In this document: positions 23,986 through 34,634 of the stretch, piece by piece
Position numbering within the stretch: position 1 is the stretch's first letter
Layout: each line of letters starts with the position of its first letter
Origin: Phialophora verrucosa
Taxonomy: Eukaryota > Ascomycota > Eurotiomycetes > Chaetothyriales > Herpotrichiellaceae
Direction: 5' to 3'
DNA length: 64,000 nt
NCBI GenBank assembly: GCA_002099365.1
Contig: MSED01000002.1
Location: 1,178,001-1,242,000 of the forward strand
Made by a program: the position numbers and the translations under genes
The notes under the pieces: generated by a model
Seen by the model: only the letters and a program-made list of their open reading frames with translations
The model's database searches: none
Told to the model about the DNA's origin: nothing

Positions 23986-25032
23986 TCAAGCAACCTGAAT
24001 CACGATCTTCCCCCAGAAATTCTGCTGTGCCATACACTCATACGCTTGCCGGACTTGCTGAAACCCAAACAGCCGATCTGACAAGATGGGTCTGACGCCG
24101 CTGCTCTCCACAATGGCATTCATCTCTTGGAACTGCTTTCTGGACCCGACGTTGACTCCACGCACGATGCAGAGGTGGTGCTGGATCAACGAGAAGCTGG
24201 GAGAACTGTCCGTCTTCCCGCCCAGGAAGCCCACCATCGAGATGACGCCTTCGGGCCGGATGGCTTTCATCGTCTGCAGGAGCGTTGCTTCGCCTCCGAC
24301 TTCGACGACATGGTGCACGCCCAACCCGTCGGCAGTCATGGATTTGGCCGTCTCGCCCCAGTTCGGATCAGACTTGTAGTTGATGACATGCTGGACTCCC
24401 AGCGCCTTCAACCGGAATTCTTTGTCTCGGCTTGAGGTGGTCGCAATGACGACCGCTCCGATGGCCAACGCAAATTGGATGGCAAACAAGGAGACGCCGC
24501 CCGTGCCTTGCGCGAGAACGACATCACCAGATCGGAGAGCTCGGCTTTCCAGGCCAAACAGACAATTCCACGCCGTCACCGCCGCGCAAGGCAGGCATGC
24601 ACCCTCAACGTACGACAGGGCCTTGGGCAACGCGACTAACCCGGTCTCCTCGAAGACGGCCAACGCTTGCAGGACGCCGTCCGTTTGGCTGCCAAGGGTG
24701 GTCCGTCGAATCTCGGGCGTGATGATACCATCTTGATGGCCTTGCATGAACAGCGTGCAGACTTTATCGCCGACCTCGAACAAACTGACTTGGGGACCGA
24801 CGGCCACCACCTGGCCTGCGGCGTCGGAGCCAGGCACAAAGGACTTGCTGGTGGGTAAAGGGTACACCCCCAACGCCATGGCTATGTCGCGATAATTTAG
24901 AGATACCGCTTCGATGCGGACAAGGCATTGGCGACCGCTAAGCGCGGGCACAGGAACATCATCTTCATAATGCAGTCCATCCAGGCCGAGATTAGGCGTC
25001 ATAATCCACCTGCTCGTCTTCTGGACGGACAT
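23986..25032 (-). CDS. MDR-family NAD(P)H-dependent dehydrogenase / quinone-reductase-like
   Basis: 348 residues from the ATG at 25032; an open frame continues upstream, but the TATA-like box at 25103-25110 argues for this start. The product is a medium-chain dehydrogenase/reductase: an N-terminal GroES-like fold (SLNYRDIAMALGVYP, VPGSDAAGQVVAVG) and a Rossmann domain with QGTGGVSLFAIQFALAIGA for NADP(H). The cysteine and histidine ligands of classical zinc alcohol dehydrogenases are not evident, so it is more likely a zinc-free quinone-oxidoreductase or enoyl-reductase-like enzyme in the cytosol. The CCG-N6-CGG site at 25251 lies about 220 bp upstream, which ties it to the block to its right. 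Confidence 0.93.
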   Translation of the reverse strand: MSVQKTSRWIMTPNLGLDGLHYEDDVPVPALSGRQCLVRIEAVSLNYRDIAMALGVYPLPTSKSFVPGSDAAGQVVAVGPQVSLFEVGDKVCTLFMQGHQDGIITPEIRRTTLGSQTDGVLQALAVFEETGLVALPKALSYVEGACLPCAAVTAWNCLFGLESRALRSGDVVLAQGTGGVSLFAIQFALAIGAVVIATTSSRDKEFRLKALGVQHVINYKSDPNWGETAKSMTADGLGVHHVVEVGGEATLLQTMKAIRPEGVISMVGFLGGKTDSSPSFSLIQHHLCIVRGVNVGSRKQFQEMNAIVESSGVRPILSDRLFGFQQVRQAYECMAQQNFWGKIVIQVA

Positions 25033-25102
25033 TATGGGAGATATCAAACAATTGGGGTTGTCTGATCTTTCTACGCCCACTACGATCGCCTTGGAAGATC
25101 TG

Positions 25103-25110
25103 TTTTTATA
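25103..25110 (-). promoter_or_regulatory. TATA-like box of the MDR gene
   Basis: TATAAAAA read on the minus strand, about 70 bp upstream of the ATG at 25032. Confidence 0.5.
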
Positions 25111-25250
25111 GCGCTGGGTCAAGTGACAGGAGACTGTTCAAGTTGAGCTTGTGAGCTTGACAATGGCACGATCTCGATCAGGCAAGTATCAAAAGTATCA
25201 AGGCATCCCATCTGACCCTCCGGATTCGCGCATTGCCCTGAAGTGCCCTG

Positions 25251-25264
25251 CCGAATTTTCGGCC
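25251..25264 (-). promoter_or_regulatory. CCG-N6-CGG site a (MDR promoter)
   Basis: Minus strand reads GGCCGAAAATTCGG. The inverted CCG and CGG triplets with a 6-base A/T-rich spacer are typical of Zn2Cys6 regulator sites. It is 219 bp upstream of the MDR start and one of six alike sites in this block. Confidence 0.7.
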
Positions 25265-25437
25265 TCCAGCAAGCCATACCCACTTGCTGCTGTTGGTATG
25301 TCCATTTGTCCACTATCGATTCGCGAATCAGCCACTGTTAGTGGTGGCCGAACACAGATCTTTCCCCATTGAATTCTACTGTGGGAAATATCATACCCTA
25401 TTGCCCTCCTGACGTTGTTAGAGACAAACTCCGTCAT

Positions 25438-26541
25438 TCATCGATACCAGGTGGTCGTGACCGTCCCGATCTTCTCGACCTCCTTGTTCTGTTCGGCATT
25501 TTTATCCTGGAACAGGGCCTTCTGGCCCGTCACGCGGATGCGGTTGTTACACCACTCTTTGCTGGTGGGCGCCTCGTCTTCCTTGAACCACTTCTGCACG
25601 CCGGCCTTGCGCAGCACGGGGCTCTCCTCGAGCAAGGTGTTAATGACGACGTTATCGTTCGGGACGGCGAAATAGAAGAAGCCGCTGCGGTCGTGACCTC
25701 TCTGGTCAGCCGGCGGTTGCACGACCCGATGCACGGCCGCCTTGAAGAAGTCCCCAGTCCACCACTTCATGATTTCGCCGGCATTGACGATCATGGCGCC
25801 GGGAATGTGGCGGACGTATCTCCACTGTGCGTCGTCCTCGTAGTCCCGCACTTGCAAGGATGCCATGGGCTGGGAGAACAAAAGCGAAAGGGCCGACAGA
25901 TCCTGGTGGCCACCGAGCCAGAGGGATTGTTCGCCCTGGTCTCCACTGTCGTAGTACTGCATCCACCGCGCCCAGGACTCGTCGTGGTTTTCATAGCTGA
26001 ACAGCTTGACGAAAAAGTCCTCGTCCTCGATCTCCAGCGCGATGGCGAACAGTCTCAGCACCTTGTACAGAATGTCCTTGTGGATCAAATCGACCACGTC
26101 TTGGATTTCCTGGCGGTAGGGCTCCAAGGCGGCTGGTTGCTCGTGCAGACTCATGTTCCGGTTGACATTGAAGTTCTCGATTCTGTCGGGCTTGCCGCCC
26201 GCTTTCCAGTGGCCACGAGGCTTGAAGCCCGGGTATTCTCCCTTGCCCAAAATGTCGGCCTTGAGACGGATTTTTTCCTCCGGTGAGGTGCGTTTCAAAA
26301 TGGTGTGTCCGATATCGACCTGACGAGTGATCTGCTCTTCGGTCAGACCGTGGTTCACCACGACGAAAAAGCCATGCGTCGTCATGGCCTGCTGCAGCTG
26401 GGCGGCAAGCTCCTTGCGCGCCTCGGGACCGTCATCGTAGCGTGAGAAGTCCAGCGTGTCGAGGTCGGCATAGTCGATGTTTTCCTTGGTCGGTTCCACT
26501 GGGACAAAGTGGTCAACATCGGGTAGGGTTTTGGAAATCAT
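25438..26541 (-). CDS. 2-oxoglutarate/Fe(II)-dependent oxygenase (isopenicillin-N-synthase-like)
   Basis: Single-exon gene of 367 residues. The N-terminal DIOX_N part includes THGFFVVVNHG. The C-terminal jelly roll has the Fe(II) ligands His212 and Asp214 (GGHQDLSAL) and His271 (AAVHRVVQP), with the 2-oxoglutarate-binding arginine probably Arg285 (DRSGFFYF). All catalytic residues are therefore present. Such enzymes hydroxylate, desaturate or cyclise small molecules in the cytosol using O2 and 2-oxoglutarate. The substrate is not predictable. A degenerate copy of the shared motif at 26759 lies 218 bp upstream of the ATG, at the same distance as in the MDR promoter, which supports co-regulation. 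Confidence 0.95.
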   Translation of the reverse strand: MISKTLPDVDHFVPVEPTKENIDYADLDTLDFSRYDDGPEARKELAAQLQQAMTTHGFFVVVNHGLTEEQITRQVDIGHTILKRTSPEEKIRLKADILGKGEYPGFKPRGHWKAGGKPDRIENFNVNRNMSLHEQPAALEPYRQEIQDVVDLIHKDILYKVLRLFAIALEIEDEDFFVKLFSYENHDESWARWMQYYDSGDQGEQSLWLGGHQDLSALSLLFSQPMASLQVRDYEDDAQWRYVRHIPGAMIVNAGEIMKWWTGDFFKAAVHRVVQPPADQRGHDRSGFFYFAVPNDNVVINTLLEESPVLRKAGVQKWFKEDEAPTSKEWCNNRIRVTGQKALFQDKNAEQNKEVEKIGTVTTTWYR

Positions 26542-27109
26542 CTTGACAATCGCCTTTGAACGTCTTAGGTTTGCACCCTCGATAGTAAGGATAGAATGCC
26601 GGTTCTAGACAGATGACAAATTATAGCACGTCTTCCCTTCCGCATGTGTATGCGTTCAATCTTATATCTTCCTGTGAATGGAGGGACTGTCGCTCGCCTA
26701 CCTCGAAACCTACCCCTCCCTGTGACACTCACCAGACTGTCAATCATTCAATTCCCCAGGCCGAAAACTCGCAGTCAAAGTGGGTCCGGGTCCACAGGTA
26801 ACGACAACCCATCAACTCGCCGTGACACTCGGGGCTACGGGACTGTCGGAAATGATGGATGTGCCTGCCTGGCCGAGTCCACGCTCGAACCGCCCATGGA
26901 GTCGGCTCATGCCCCGGCCGCAGTTCGGGCCTGATTGAAACAGCAACAGCCGTGAATTGTTGTAGGTTTGACGGTGGGCTCGCGTTTATGGACATATCGC
27001 CAAATTTGATACACGCTTGGTCTGGCCCCTTATATTTGGTATGGTATGGTATGGTCATATGATCTCTTCTCTTCTTTCCCGAGCACCGCACTCTGGTTGT
27101 GATTATGGA
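26542..27109. other. Promoter region of the 2-oxoglutarate oxygenase gene
   Basis: 568 bp between the oxygenase start and the cupin 3' end. It holds one motif copy (26759-26772). A TATGGTATGG microrepeat occurs near 27038-27055. No gene is supported. Confidence 0.45.
26759..26772 (+). promoter_or_regulatory. CCG-N6-CGG-like site b (2OG-oxygenase promoter)
   Basis: Reads GGCCGAAAACTCGC, one mismatch in the last triplet from the consensus CCGAAAANTCGG. It lies 218 bp upstream of the oxygenase start. Confidence 0.5.
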
Positions 27110-27765
27110 TCAATCGCTCAGGGCCGGGATCTTCGTCACCTCCAAGAATTCACCCGTGGCTTCCACCTTGACCTTTTCCGACGGAATCACCACGGTGAGA
27201 AACCGACAGTACTCAGAGCTGATGTTCTTCCAGGCATGTAGAGTGCCTCTATTAATTACCAATTCCGCCACGAATCAGTAGCTGCCCCAGAAAAACCTCA
27301 GGACCTGGAGGTCCTCCGCGGGGAAGGCATGACTTACTTCTGGACATACACATCTCCTTCACTCAATGTACGTTCGGCTGCATCGTCCAGCACAATCTGC
27401 ATGGTTCCCTTCAGGACGACGCCGTAGTCTAGGCTCTGGTTGCGGTGCAGAAACAATGGTGTCTCCTTGGATCCAGGAGGCAAATCTACGATCTGGCATA
27501 CGATACCCGGCTCGCCCTGTCCGCGGCGGACGTTGTCCGGGGTCAATTCCTCCGTGGACCCTTGGACCTTGACTGGGTATTTTCGAGTTCGATGTACCAG
27601 CGTAACACCCATGGGGTTTGCTTTGTCCTTCTCAAGACTGGCCTCGGCCTGGGGAAACGGGTTCATCGGTGTAAGGATGTCGTCGAATTCGAAAACCGCT
27701 TTCCCCTCCTGGTTGTGGCCCGTCACCAGCCTTCGAACGAGCGGGAGATTGGATATGGGTTCCAT
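27110..27765 (-). CDS. Small cupin-domain protein
   Basis: Complement of 27110-27248 and 27338-27765 gives 188 residues. A single cupin barrel is seen at about 85-170: PPGSKETPLFLHRNQSLDYG (first motif, with His and Glu replaced in part), VLKGTMQIVLDDA, and across the intron GTLHAWKNISSEYCRF (second motif, with His). The 89 bp intron has GTAAGT and TAG borders and joins the two motifs in phase; without it the second motif is lost. Single-domain cupins act as isomerases, epimerases, dioxygenases or binding proteins; the partial first-motif metal ligands make the activity uncertain. Site c lies 209 bp upstream, and a TATATA element at 27852-27857 is 87 bp upstream. It is probably part of the metabolic block. 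Confidence 0.9.
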
Positions 27766-27851
27766 CGTTGTCTAAGGATGCTTCCTTCAGGCGTGGGAGA
27801 ACGTGCAGTAATTTGTCTGTAGACTGGTGGTGGTGGTGGCAACTAGTCCTC

Positions 27852-27857
27852 TATATA
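27852..27857 (-). promoter_or_regulatory. TATA-like box of the cupin gene
   Basis: TATATA (self-complementary), 87 bp upstream of the cupin ATG at 27765. Confidence 0.4.
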
Positions 27858-27973
27858 CATGTGTGTTACCTCGCACACAATACTCTCCATACCCGCGGGC
27901 CATCTGGCGTTCCAGCTATGTCATCGCTACGAAAAGGTAGAGAGGTATTCGAACGCCGAGCTCTATTCCATCG

Positions 27974-27987
27974 CCGTCTTTTCGGCC
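27974..27987 (-). promoter_or_regulatory. CCG-N6-CGG site c (cupin promoter)
   Basis: Minus strand reads GGCCGAAAAGACGG. Both triplets are intact; the spacer differs from the consensus at one fixed base. It is 209 bp upstream of the cupin start. Confidence 0.65.
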
Positions 27988-28286
27988 AGGGGCGATCGGA
28001 ATGACCCACCTCGGCTGCGTGGCATCGCTGACTCTCTTCTTTCGAGTCTCCCTACTAGCAGAGCCCTCTACAATAGTCTCTTAATTTAGATACTATCATT
28101 GACAGCTGTTAAGGAAAATGGGGGTTGTTCTCAACACTTATATAGGGAGAAAGGTATATGGCCTCTCTGATCCTTAGTTGGCTACCACGTGTCTATGGGT
28201 TCAATAACCACGTAACCCGTGGCGCAGTTTACAGATCTAGATTGGACAATCCATCCCTCCAGATCCTGATTGTGATTCCGCGAGCC

Positions 28287-30110
28287 TTACAAGACATATC
28301 GGAAAGAAATGTGCATTTCGCCAACTTCTTCCAGTGACTTGTTTTGGGCAATGTGAGGATGAGTCTCGCCCCGTTCGGCATATTCCCGTTCAAGACGCTC
28401 TTTCTTGTCGTTGATGCGCCGCATGTAAAAGTATGCCGCAATGACGCACAGACATGCAAGGGCATTTAATACCAAGACGACCGTATGTCCTTTGATGTAG
28501 CGAGGCGGAGTGTCGTAGATTCTTGTGCCCATTATCGACCAAGTCAGTCCAAAGACTTCGGTGAACGCCCAGGTTGCACCTCGCTTGGTGAACCCCACGG
28601 TGTTGATGTTGACACAAACAGGGGTGAGTAAGATGGCCGTGTAACAGCTGGCTGTGATCAGACAGGCCGCAAAGATGCTGACCCCGCGGGTGTGAACGGC
28701 CAGAAGCAAAATATATCCAATGCACCCGAGGACAAAAGCTCCAATGAGGAACGGGATCTTTCGGCTGAGTTTGTCGGAGAGATATCCGCAGACGAGAACC
28801 GAAATGAAAGCGCATGCATAGGGAATAACCGTGAAGAGCTGAGTTTCGACTGTAATACATGGTCAATCATCCAGGATTTGGACTTGTAGGTAGAGACCAA
28901 TCCACTTACTCCTTGTGAAGCCAAAGCCAGAAATGAAGGTGGGCAGGAAACTTCCTACCACGGAGACACCAAGCACGCACGCTCCTTGAGCGATCGCAAA
29001 CAAGTAAGACTTGGGGTCTCGCAGGACTTCCAACAACTGCTTGGTCTTGATCTTCTCATGGGCAGAATTGTACGCTGTCTCGGGCGATGAATAATCAGCG
29101 CAAAGAATCACATATTACCGTCGTCAGGAGCAATGGGGAACTTACAAGCAAATCGGGCGGTCGCCAGGTCGATCTCCTCAGGAGTGAAGAGCCAGTGCTT
29201 CTTCCCCATCTTCTGAAGGTCGTCTGGGAACCTAGGAAGGACAACATACACAATGAAACCGATGCAAATGGCTAGGATGCCTTCGATGATAAACAGCCAC
29301 GACCAAGGTTCCCGACCGGTGCTTTCGTAGCTGAGATTCTTTTCGATGCCATATGCAATTAGGCCTCCAAAGCTGCCAGAGATTGTTGCACATGAGAAGA
29401 ATATTGCTGGTTGTCGTTAGCGAGACTACTGCCATTTTCAAGGCCAAGGGGTCGTTACCTGTGCGGAAGGCAACTTCGTATCTCTTGTACCATAAGCTGA
29501 TGTACACCGTGAGGAACTGCACATAAGCTTGCCCACATCCCAACAAGATTCGGAGCGCTAGGACCGTGGCGTAATTCTTTGCTGCCCCGATGCCACACAG
29601 AACGGCACCAAAGGCGATCACAGCGAAACCGACAGATCGATTGGGTCGGATCCAGCGCGATGTCAGGTTGGCGGGCAACAAGACAGCGATGTATCCCACG
29701 ACTGAACCGGAGTTAGCGGTGATTTGGGTTCAAGATATGTATGATACTCGGCCACTCACAGAACATGCTCAAACAATTGTAGAACTGCTCGGGGGTCATA
29801 TGGAGGTCTGTTTCCAGGCCCATCACCCTCGCATTGCCGATGGAATTGCGGTCCTGAAGGAATTTTTGAGATCAGCTCCGTTTTTACAGTGGCGGAATCA
29901 TTTATCCTTGGGCCATCATACCAGGTATGTGACCCACCATGTGAGGGCACACATTGGGAGGATCACACAGTCAGCCTTGAGGAGGAGCCGCCGTTCAACT
30001 GCCGTCCTCGCAGTGCGAAGCTCGGAGTTGGCAATGGCATTGGTCGCATCGGTTTTCTCGATATGGTCCAAGGCCATCGCCTCGTCGCATTGAATTTCTC
30101 CTTTGCTCAT
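28287..30110 (-). CDS. MFS transporter (Dal5-like anion:cation symporter family)
   Basis: Complement of 28287-28849, 28910-29074, 29146-29406, 29459-29701, 29760-29853 and 29922-30110 gives 504 residues. The reconstructed protein has about 12 membrane helices and the family signature DRNSIGNARVMGLETDL after helix 1, then LRILLGCGQAYV, SWLFIIEGILAI and a central loop (about 240-290) before the second half. This is the Dal5/Tna1-like family, which imports organic anions such as allantoate, nicotinate or related acids across the plasma membrane. Five introns of 52-71 bp keep phase throughout. It is divergent from the lyase gene at 30699; both share the promoter with site d. It is likely the uptake or export step of the block. 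Confidence 0.94.
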
Positions 30111-30698
30111 AGTTCTCGATTTGTGGAGGGTTGGACTTATGGTGTGCGGTAGAAACGAGAGAACCTGGAGGTTTGGATAACATTGACCGGTCACAATGGC
30201 AAAGGGCAAGCTTTTATTAAATGAAAGAGCCCTTCACATTGTATCTCCATCCTTGATATCCTGGAGAGATCCAGACCAGTTTTCTTTCCCGCGGGGAGGG
30301 AGGTTAGGTTTGGGAGGAGAATGATTCGCCAGGCGGGAAAACGTGGCGGTCACTAGTCCCCGAATTTTCGGCGGGGCCCTTGTGCTCTTGAGCATACTTT
30401 CGGACAGGCTGGGGCGTTTCGAGGGTGTAAAATCGGCCAAGCGGGTTTCCAGCGGTTCTTCGGGCCCCTGGGCTTCGTCTGGCATCCACACCGAGCGAGA
30501 ATGTTGATGTCCAGTGATACTCAGGTCAGAACGGCGCATGGAGGAGTTTTGCCCTCGGGCTGGCAAGAAGTGGTGACATATATGCAGCGTTGAATCCTGC
30601 CCCAGCAAACGAGATCTCCTCCCGTCTTTCACCAATTTCCGACCACCATTCCATTCTTTGAGCTGTCTGGATACCTGTGTTCTGGAATAGACCGTGAC
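30111..30698. other. Bidirectional promoter, MFS transporter and lyase
   Basis: 588 bp between divergent genes, with one perfect CCG-N6-CGG site (30360-30371) in the middle. A further CCCGCGGGG palindrome-like run is at about 30287-30298. No gene is seen. Confidence 0.6.
30360..30371. promoter_or_regulatory. CCG-N6-CGG site d (shared MFS/lyase promoter)
   Basis: Reads CCGAATTTTCGG (minus strand CCGAAAATTCGG), the same 12 bases as site a. It lies 249 bp from the MFS start and 328 bp from the lyase start, so it can serve both. Confidence 0.7.
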
Positions 30699-31655
30699 AT
30701 GTCTTCTTCAATGGCGCCCAAAGAATACACAGGGCATTCCGCCGCAGCCAGACTGCGCCTTCTACTGGAGCAAGAGGGCAAGACGATATTTTGCCCGGGT
30801 GTCTATGATGGCATAAGTGCTCGGATCGCCCTGAATGCAGGTTTCGACTGTCTATACATGACGGGGGCAGGGACTGCGGCGTCCATGCTCGGAATGCCAG
30901 ACCTCGGGCTTGCAACCATGAACGACATGGTCCAGAATGCGTCCATGATCGCTTCTCTGGATCGCAGGGTCCCTGTGATTGCAGACGCTGACACTGGATA
31001 TGGCGGGCCGGGCTCAGTGGCCCGGACAATCAAGGCCTATATTGCCGGCGGCGTGGCTGGAATGCACCTTGAAGACCAAGTGCAAACGAAGCGATGTGGT
31101 CATTTAGCCAACAAAGAATTGGTCGACGAGGATGTCTACCTCAGTAGGATTCGAGCGGCGGTTCTGGCACGCGAGGAAATGCGACAGGTCTCGGGAGGAT
31201 TTGCGGATATCGTCATCATTGCTCGCACCGACTCTCTTCAATCTCTGGGATACGAGACGGCCGTCTCGAGACTACAGAAAGCCATAGCGGTCGGAGCCGA
31301 TGTCGCATTTCTAGAAGGCATGACGACCATGGACCAATGCAGTCGAGCGTGCAGGGATCTCGCGCCCACGCCGGTCCTATTGAACATGGTCGCGGGAGGA
31401 GTCACGCCGGACATCAGCGTGGAAGAAGCAAACCGCCTCGGCTACAAAATTGTCATCTTTCCAGCCGTCGCTCTCGGTCCCGTAGCCGAAGTAGTCGATG
31501 CCGCCATGAAGGACTTGAAAAAGAATCAAAGGGCACAGGTCAGTGACGTGCAACGAGCAGGGGGGGTCAAGTATTTCTTCGACATGCTCGGTCTGCAGGA
31601 ATGCATGGAATTCGATAAAAGGGCCGGGGGTGTCGCGTTTGCCAACGGGGCTTGA
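30699..31655 (+). CDS. Isocitrate lyase / PEP mutase superfamily lyase
   Basis: Single-exon gene of 318 residues. It has the family fold and landmarks: CPGVYDGISARIALNAGF, MTGAGTAASMLG, the metal-binding DADTGYGG (96-103) and the catalytic-loop KRCGH (131-135, Cys133). Members cleave or hydrolyse C-C bonds in 2-hydroxy acids (2-methylisocitrate lyase, 2,3-dimethylmalate lyase, oxaloacetate acetylhydrolase) or rearrange phosphonates. The position that is serine in oxaloacetate hydrolases appears to be proline here (IFPAVAL, Pro255), so a lyase acting on a malate- or isocitrate-like acid is favoured. The C-terminus GGVAFANGA is also usual. It is divergent from the MFS gene and shares promoter site d. 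Confidence 0.93.
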   Translation: MSSSMAPKEYTGHSAAARLRLLLEQEGKTIFCPGVYDGISARIALNAGFDCLYMTGAGTAASMLGMPDLGLATMNDMVQNASMIASLDRRVPVIADADTGYGGPGSVARTIKAYIAGGVAGMHLEDQVQTKRCGHLANKELVDEDVYLSRIRAAVLAREEMRQVSGGFADIVIIARTDSLQSLGYETAVSRLQKAIAVGADVAFLEGMTTMDQCSRACRDLAPTPVLLNMVAGGVTPDISVEEANRLGYKIVIFPAVALGPVAEVVDAAMKDLKKNQRAQVSDVQRAGGVKYFFDMLGLQECMEFDKRAGGVAFANGA

Positions 31656-32314
31656 TGAACTACCAGCGTCAATTGCAGTTGTTCATTCATAATTATCTGT
31701 GTGGACCGACAGGCAGATGGAGGCCTGGCAGCGTCCTCTGCGAAGCGGTTGTGCACTTGACTGACCACGTGACCAGCGCGAACAGAGCTTGAATGAGCTA
31801 GAGACACGCTGCCCGTACGAGTATGTATTGTAGAATGTAGCCTGCTCGTCTCGAGCAAACAAAACTTCACTAAGTGGATGAAGAAACAGAAGGTCAAGTT
31901 GAATCTCTGGCCGAAAAATCGGCCGAACCAACCTCGATCGAGTTACCCGCCGCCTTGTTAATTGCGAGGGGGCGAGAGACAACCGCCAAGGCGGGCCCCA
32001 ACAGCAGCCAGAGCAGCCTACCACTCCTGCCTAAGCAGCGTAATTAGGCCTCATGGGCAAGCAGTGGGCGCAACCATCCCCCTCGTGTCCCCTTTCCGCC
32101 CACCCGCCTCCACGCACTGCACCACTCCGCTTCCCCGCACAGGCCATCACTGCGCTTCTGCCTTTCCGTACACCTTCGCTACGCAAGCGAGCTCTCCAAT
32201 AAAAAACCCGACCAAAGTATCCTGAAGTGAGAGCGCCATTTCAAAAGCAATGGTGCAAATGCCTCATCCACTGAGTTCAATGTCCTGATACTCGGTCAAG
32301 AACCTCATAACAAT
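31656..32314. other. Promoter region of the cluster regulator
   Basis: 659 bp between the lyase 3' end and the regulator start. It carries site e (31909-31924) about 390 bp before the regulator ATG. The stretch 32060-32210 is C/T-rich, as is common just before fungal starts. Confidence 0.5.
31909..31924 (+). promoter_or_regulatory. CCG-N6-CGG site e (regulator promoter)
   Basis: Reads GGCCGAAAAATCGGCC, a perfect match to the consensus with GG and CC flanks on both sides. Being upstream of the regulator gene, it could allow autoregulation. Confidence 0.7.
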
Positions 32315-34634
32315 ATGTCCCAGGCTTCGCTCGCTGTACCGTCGAGGCCACGAGCGTGTGAAGAATGCCGACAACAGAAGGTAGTTTCATGCTCACTAGG
32401 CTCCAATGCCCGGATGCTGGCTTGTCTTGACACGACCACTTACTCTTCGCAGCTGAAGTGCGATGCCCACCATCTCGACTACTCAAAACCGTGTTCGAGA
32501 TGTCGGGTCTCTGGGATCGACTGCGTCTTCAACGAAAATTTCAAGAGGCGGAAATATCGCACGTACGCCAACATTTGTCCCTCCACACTTCCTCCGTGCT
32601 GAAGACTAAATTGACAGCAGGAAAGCCGAGATGCAGCGCGAGATAGAGCGCCTGAGAAAGTCCCAAATGCTGCCACTATGCAGTGGAGAGCTGGAGAATG
32701 CGACATCTCCATCCCTCTCCATCCTCCCACAGACCGCGACAGCACCGTCCTCCTCAGCATCACCTCCCGCCCTCCACATGTCGTCCTCGTCCATTCCACC
32801 GTCTACGTACACGGGTAACGTGCCTGCCGTTGAAGTGCTTTCGACGCCTGCTAAGCAAATCTCCCCTCCTTTCTGCCCGACCCTAGAGTCCCTGAGGATC
32901 GATCCGCGTAAACTCGAGGACTGCTTTTCATTGTGCGTGCAATTCCTTCCTTCTGGGGCCGCCAATTGTTCCGTTGCACTGACGTGCCCCAGATTCTTTC
33001 AGCGTTACCACTCGATTTTACCAATCTTGGAACCACAGCATGCATACAACGATTACTACACATACTCGCCGCTACTGTTTTGGACCATAGTTGTCACCGG
33101 CTCAAGACGATATCGCCGTGATCCGACGTTGCTTGATGCTCTTGCGCCCAGAGTATCCCGGCTAGCAGCACTGGCTACGACCAGACTCTCCGATTACATT
33201 GCCACGATATCGGCCTTGTTAATCCTCTGTGTGTGGCCATTGCCGATAGAGGACGCGAGTGACGACCCCTCGCCTGTATACTCGGGTATTATTATGCAAC
33301 TGTGTCTGCAGAATGGTTTGCATATGCACAGCAAGAGACAAGACTTCTCACATGCCTTTTTGATCAAGGACACAAACCAGGAGAAGTCTCGGGCGTGTCT
33401 GTGGGCCTGGTGCAAGGTGGTTTGCCACTGGTAAGGATATCGGTATCTGTGCTGCCCTGAAACGCCATCTGACTAGCCCTGCAACAGTGTCAATATCTAT
33501 TGTGGACTTCCTCCGCATGTATTCGAAGACTCTTGGGAAATGGAAGTCCATCGGAGAGACGAACTTTCGTTTGGTGACTTGTCCATCTACTGGATGCAAC
33601 GGCTCGAGAGTGCTATGACAAGCTCTTTGAACAACCTGATGTCGGCAAGATATGAAGGTGAACACGGTGACATGCCCGCCCCGCTTGCGGCCATGATCAG
33701 ACATTTTGATGATGAGGTGATTAAGATCAAGAAACAGTCTTACCCGCATCTCGGTATGCTGTATCATTGCTCTCGTTTGACTTTCGGAAGATCGTACTAA
33801 CGCATTCCCAGCTAATATCTGGTTCCTCTGTACTCACCTTCACCTGGGAGCTTATCACTTTTTCAACTCCCGGTCAAGCTCCAATTTGATGCATCTGATC
33901 GAGGTCTACCACCACGCCTGTGCCTTTGTAGACACGGTGGAGGAACGAGATCAACAAGATGATTATGCTTTGTATCTTTCGGAACAATACTACCGTACTC
34001 TTATGCTAGGGGCTATGACAATCCTACGGATTTGTCGCAGCCATGAGCTAGGCTCGAAAGTCGACCTTCTTCTAGGAGAACGTGCCTATTTTGCTGCCAT
34101 CCGAATTCTCAGGAAAAGAGTTTTGAGAAACAATGACCTGAACGCTCAAATGGCCACTATCCTCTCCCACTTGTGGCAGAGTCAACGTGTCTTCCGCCAG
34201 CAGGACGGATCCGTGGACAGTTTGACTGTCCGCATTCGAAGCAGAGGGGTACGTCACCGATCCCTCTCCGTGTACAGAAGTTAGCATGTCAAGTGAACTG
34301 ACCCATTCATTATTAGGAGATGGGCGTAGTGTATGACTGCCTCTGGCATTGGAGGCAGGAACATCACGGGGAGTTGAATCCATACCAGGAAGAAAGCTCT
34401 CGGGGTCCCGACAGGTCCGATGTCGCTACCTCTCTCACCTTGAACGGCGGTATACACTCGAGTGTTGGACAAAATACCACAACGGCGCAGCCTCTTCCCG
34501 AACTAGATGAGGATTCTTTCCCGAATATGATTGACGACGACGGGTTCTTCTCCGAATGGAACTGGTCGATGGACAACGTGTTTGTCCCACAGGCCATGCA
34601 ACCACAGTTGAACGACCTAGAATCGTCTGTCTGA
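32315..34634 (+). CDS. Zn2Cys6 transcription factor, likely block-specific regulator
   Basis: Exons 32315-32380, 32453-32562, 32621-33430, 33488-33753, 33812-34248 and 34317-34634 give 668 residues. The zinc cluster is split by the first intron and reads CEECRQQKLKC, ten residues, then CSRCRVSGIDC; all six cysteines are present. A short basic/coiled-coil linker (KRRKYRTKAEMQREIERLRK) follows, then the fungal-specific middle homology region (about 115-480) and an acidic C-terminus. Five introns of 57-72 bp fit in phase. Its place amid genes that share a CCG-N6-CGG promoter site, the type of site bound by such dimers, makes it the best candidate to control the block, including itself (site e). 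This is inference. Confidence 0.93.

Larger units (their letters stand above)
25033..25437. other. Promoter region of the MDR gene
   Basis: 405 bp between the MDR gene start and the 3' end of the 2-oxoglutarate oxygenase gene, both on the minus strand. It contains a TATA-like box and a CCG-N6-CGG site, listed separately. No gene is seen. Confidence 0.55.
27766..28286. other. Cupin promoter region and MFS 3' flank
   Basis: 521 bp containing a TATA-like element and one CCG-N6-CGG site, listed separately. Nothing else is recognised. Confidence 0.5.

Noticed and set aside
25369..26286. 305-codon plus-strand frame
   Set aside because: It is antisense to the 2-oxoglutarate oxygenase gene, which has all its catalytic residues.
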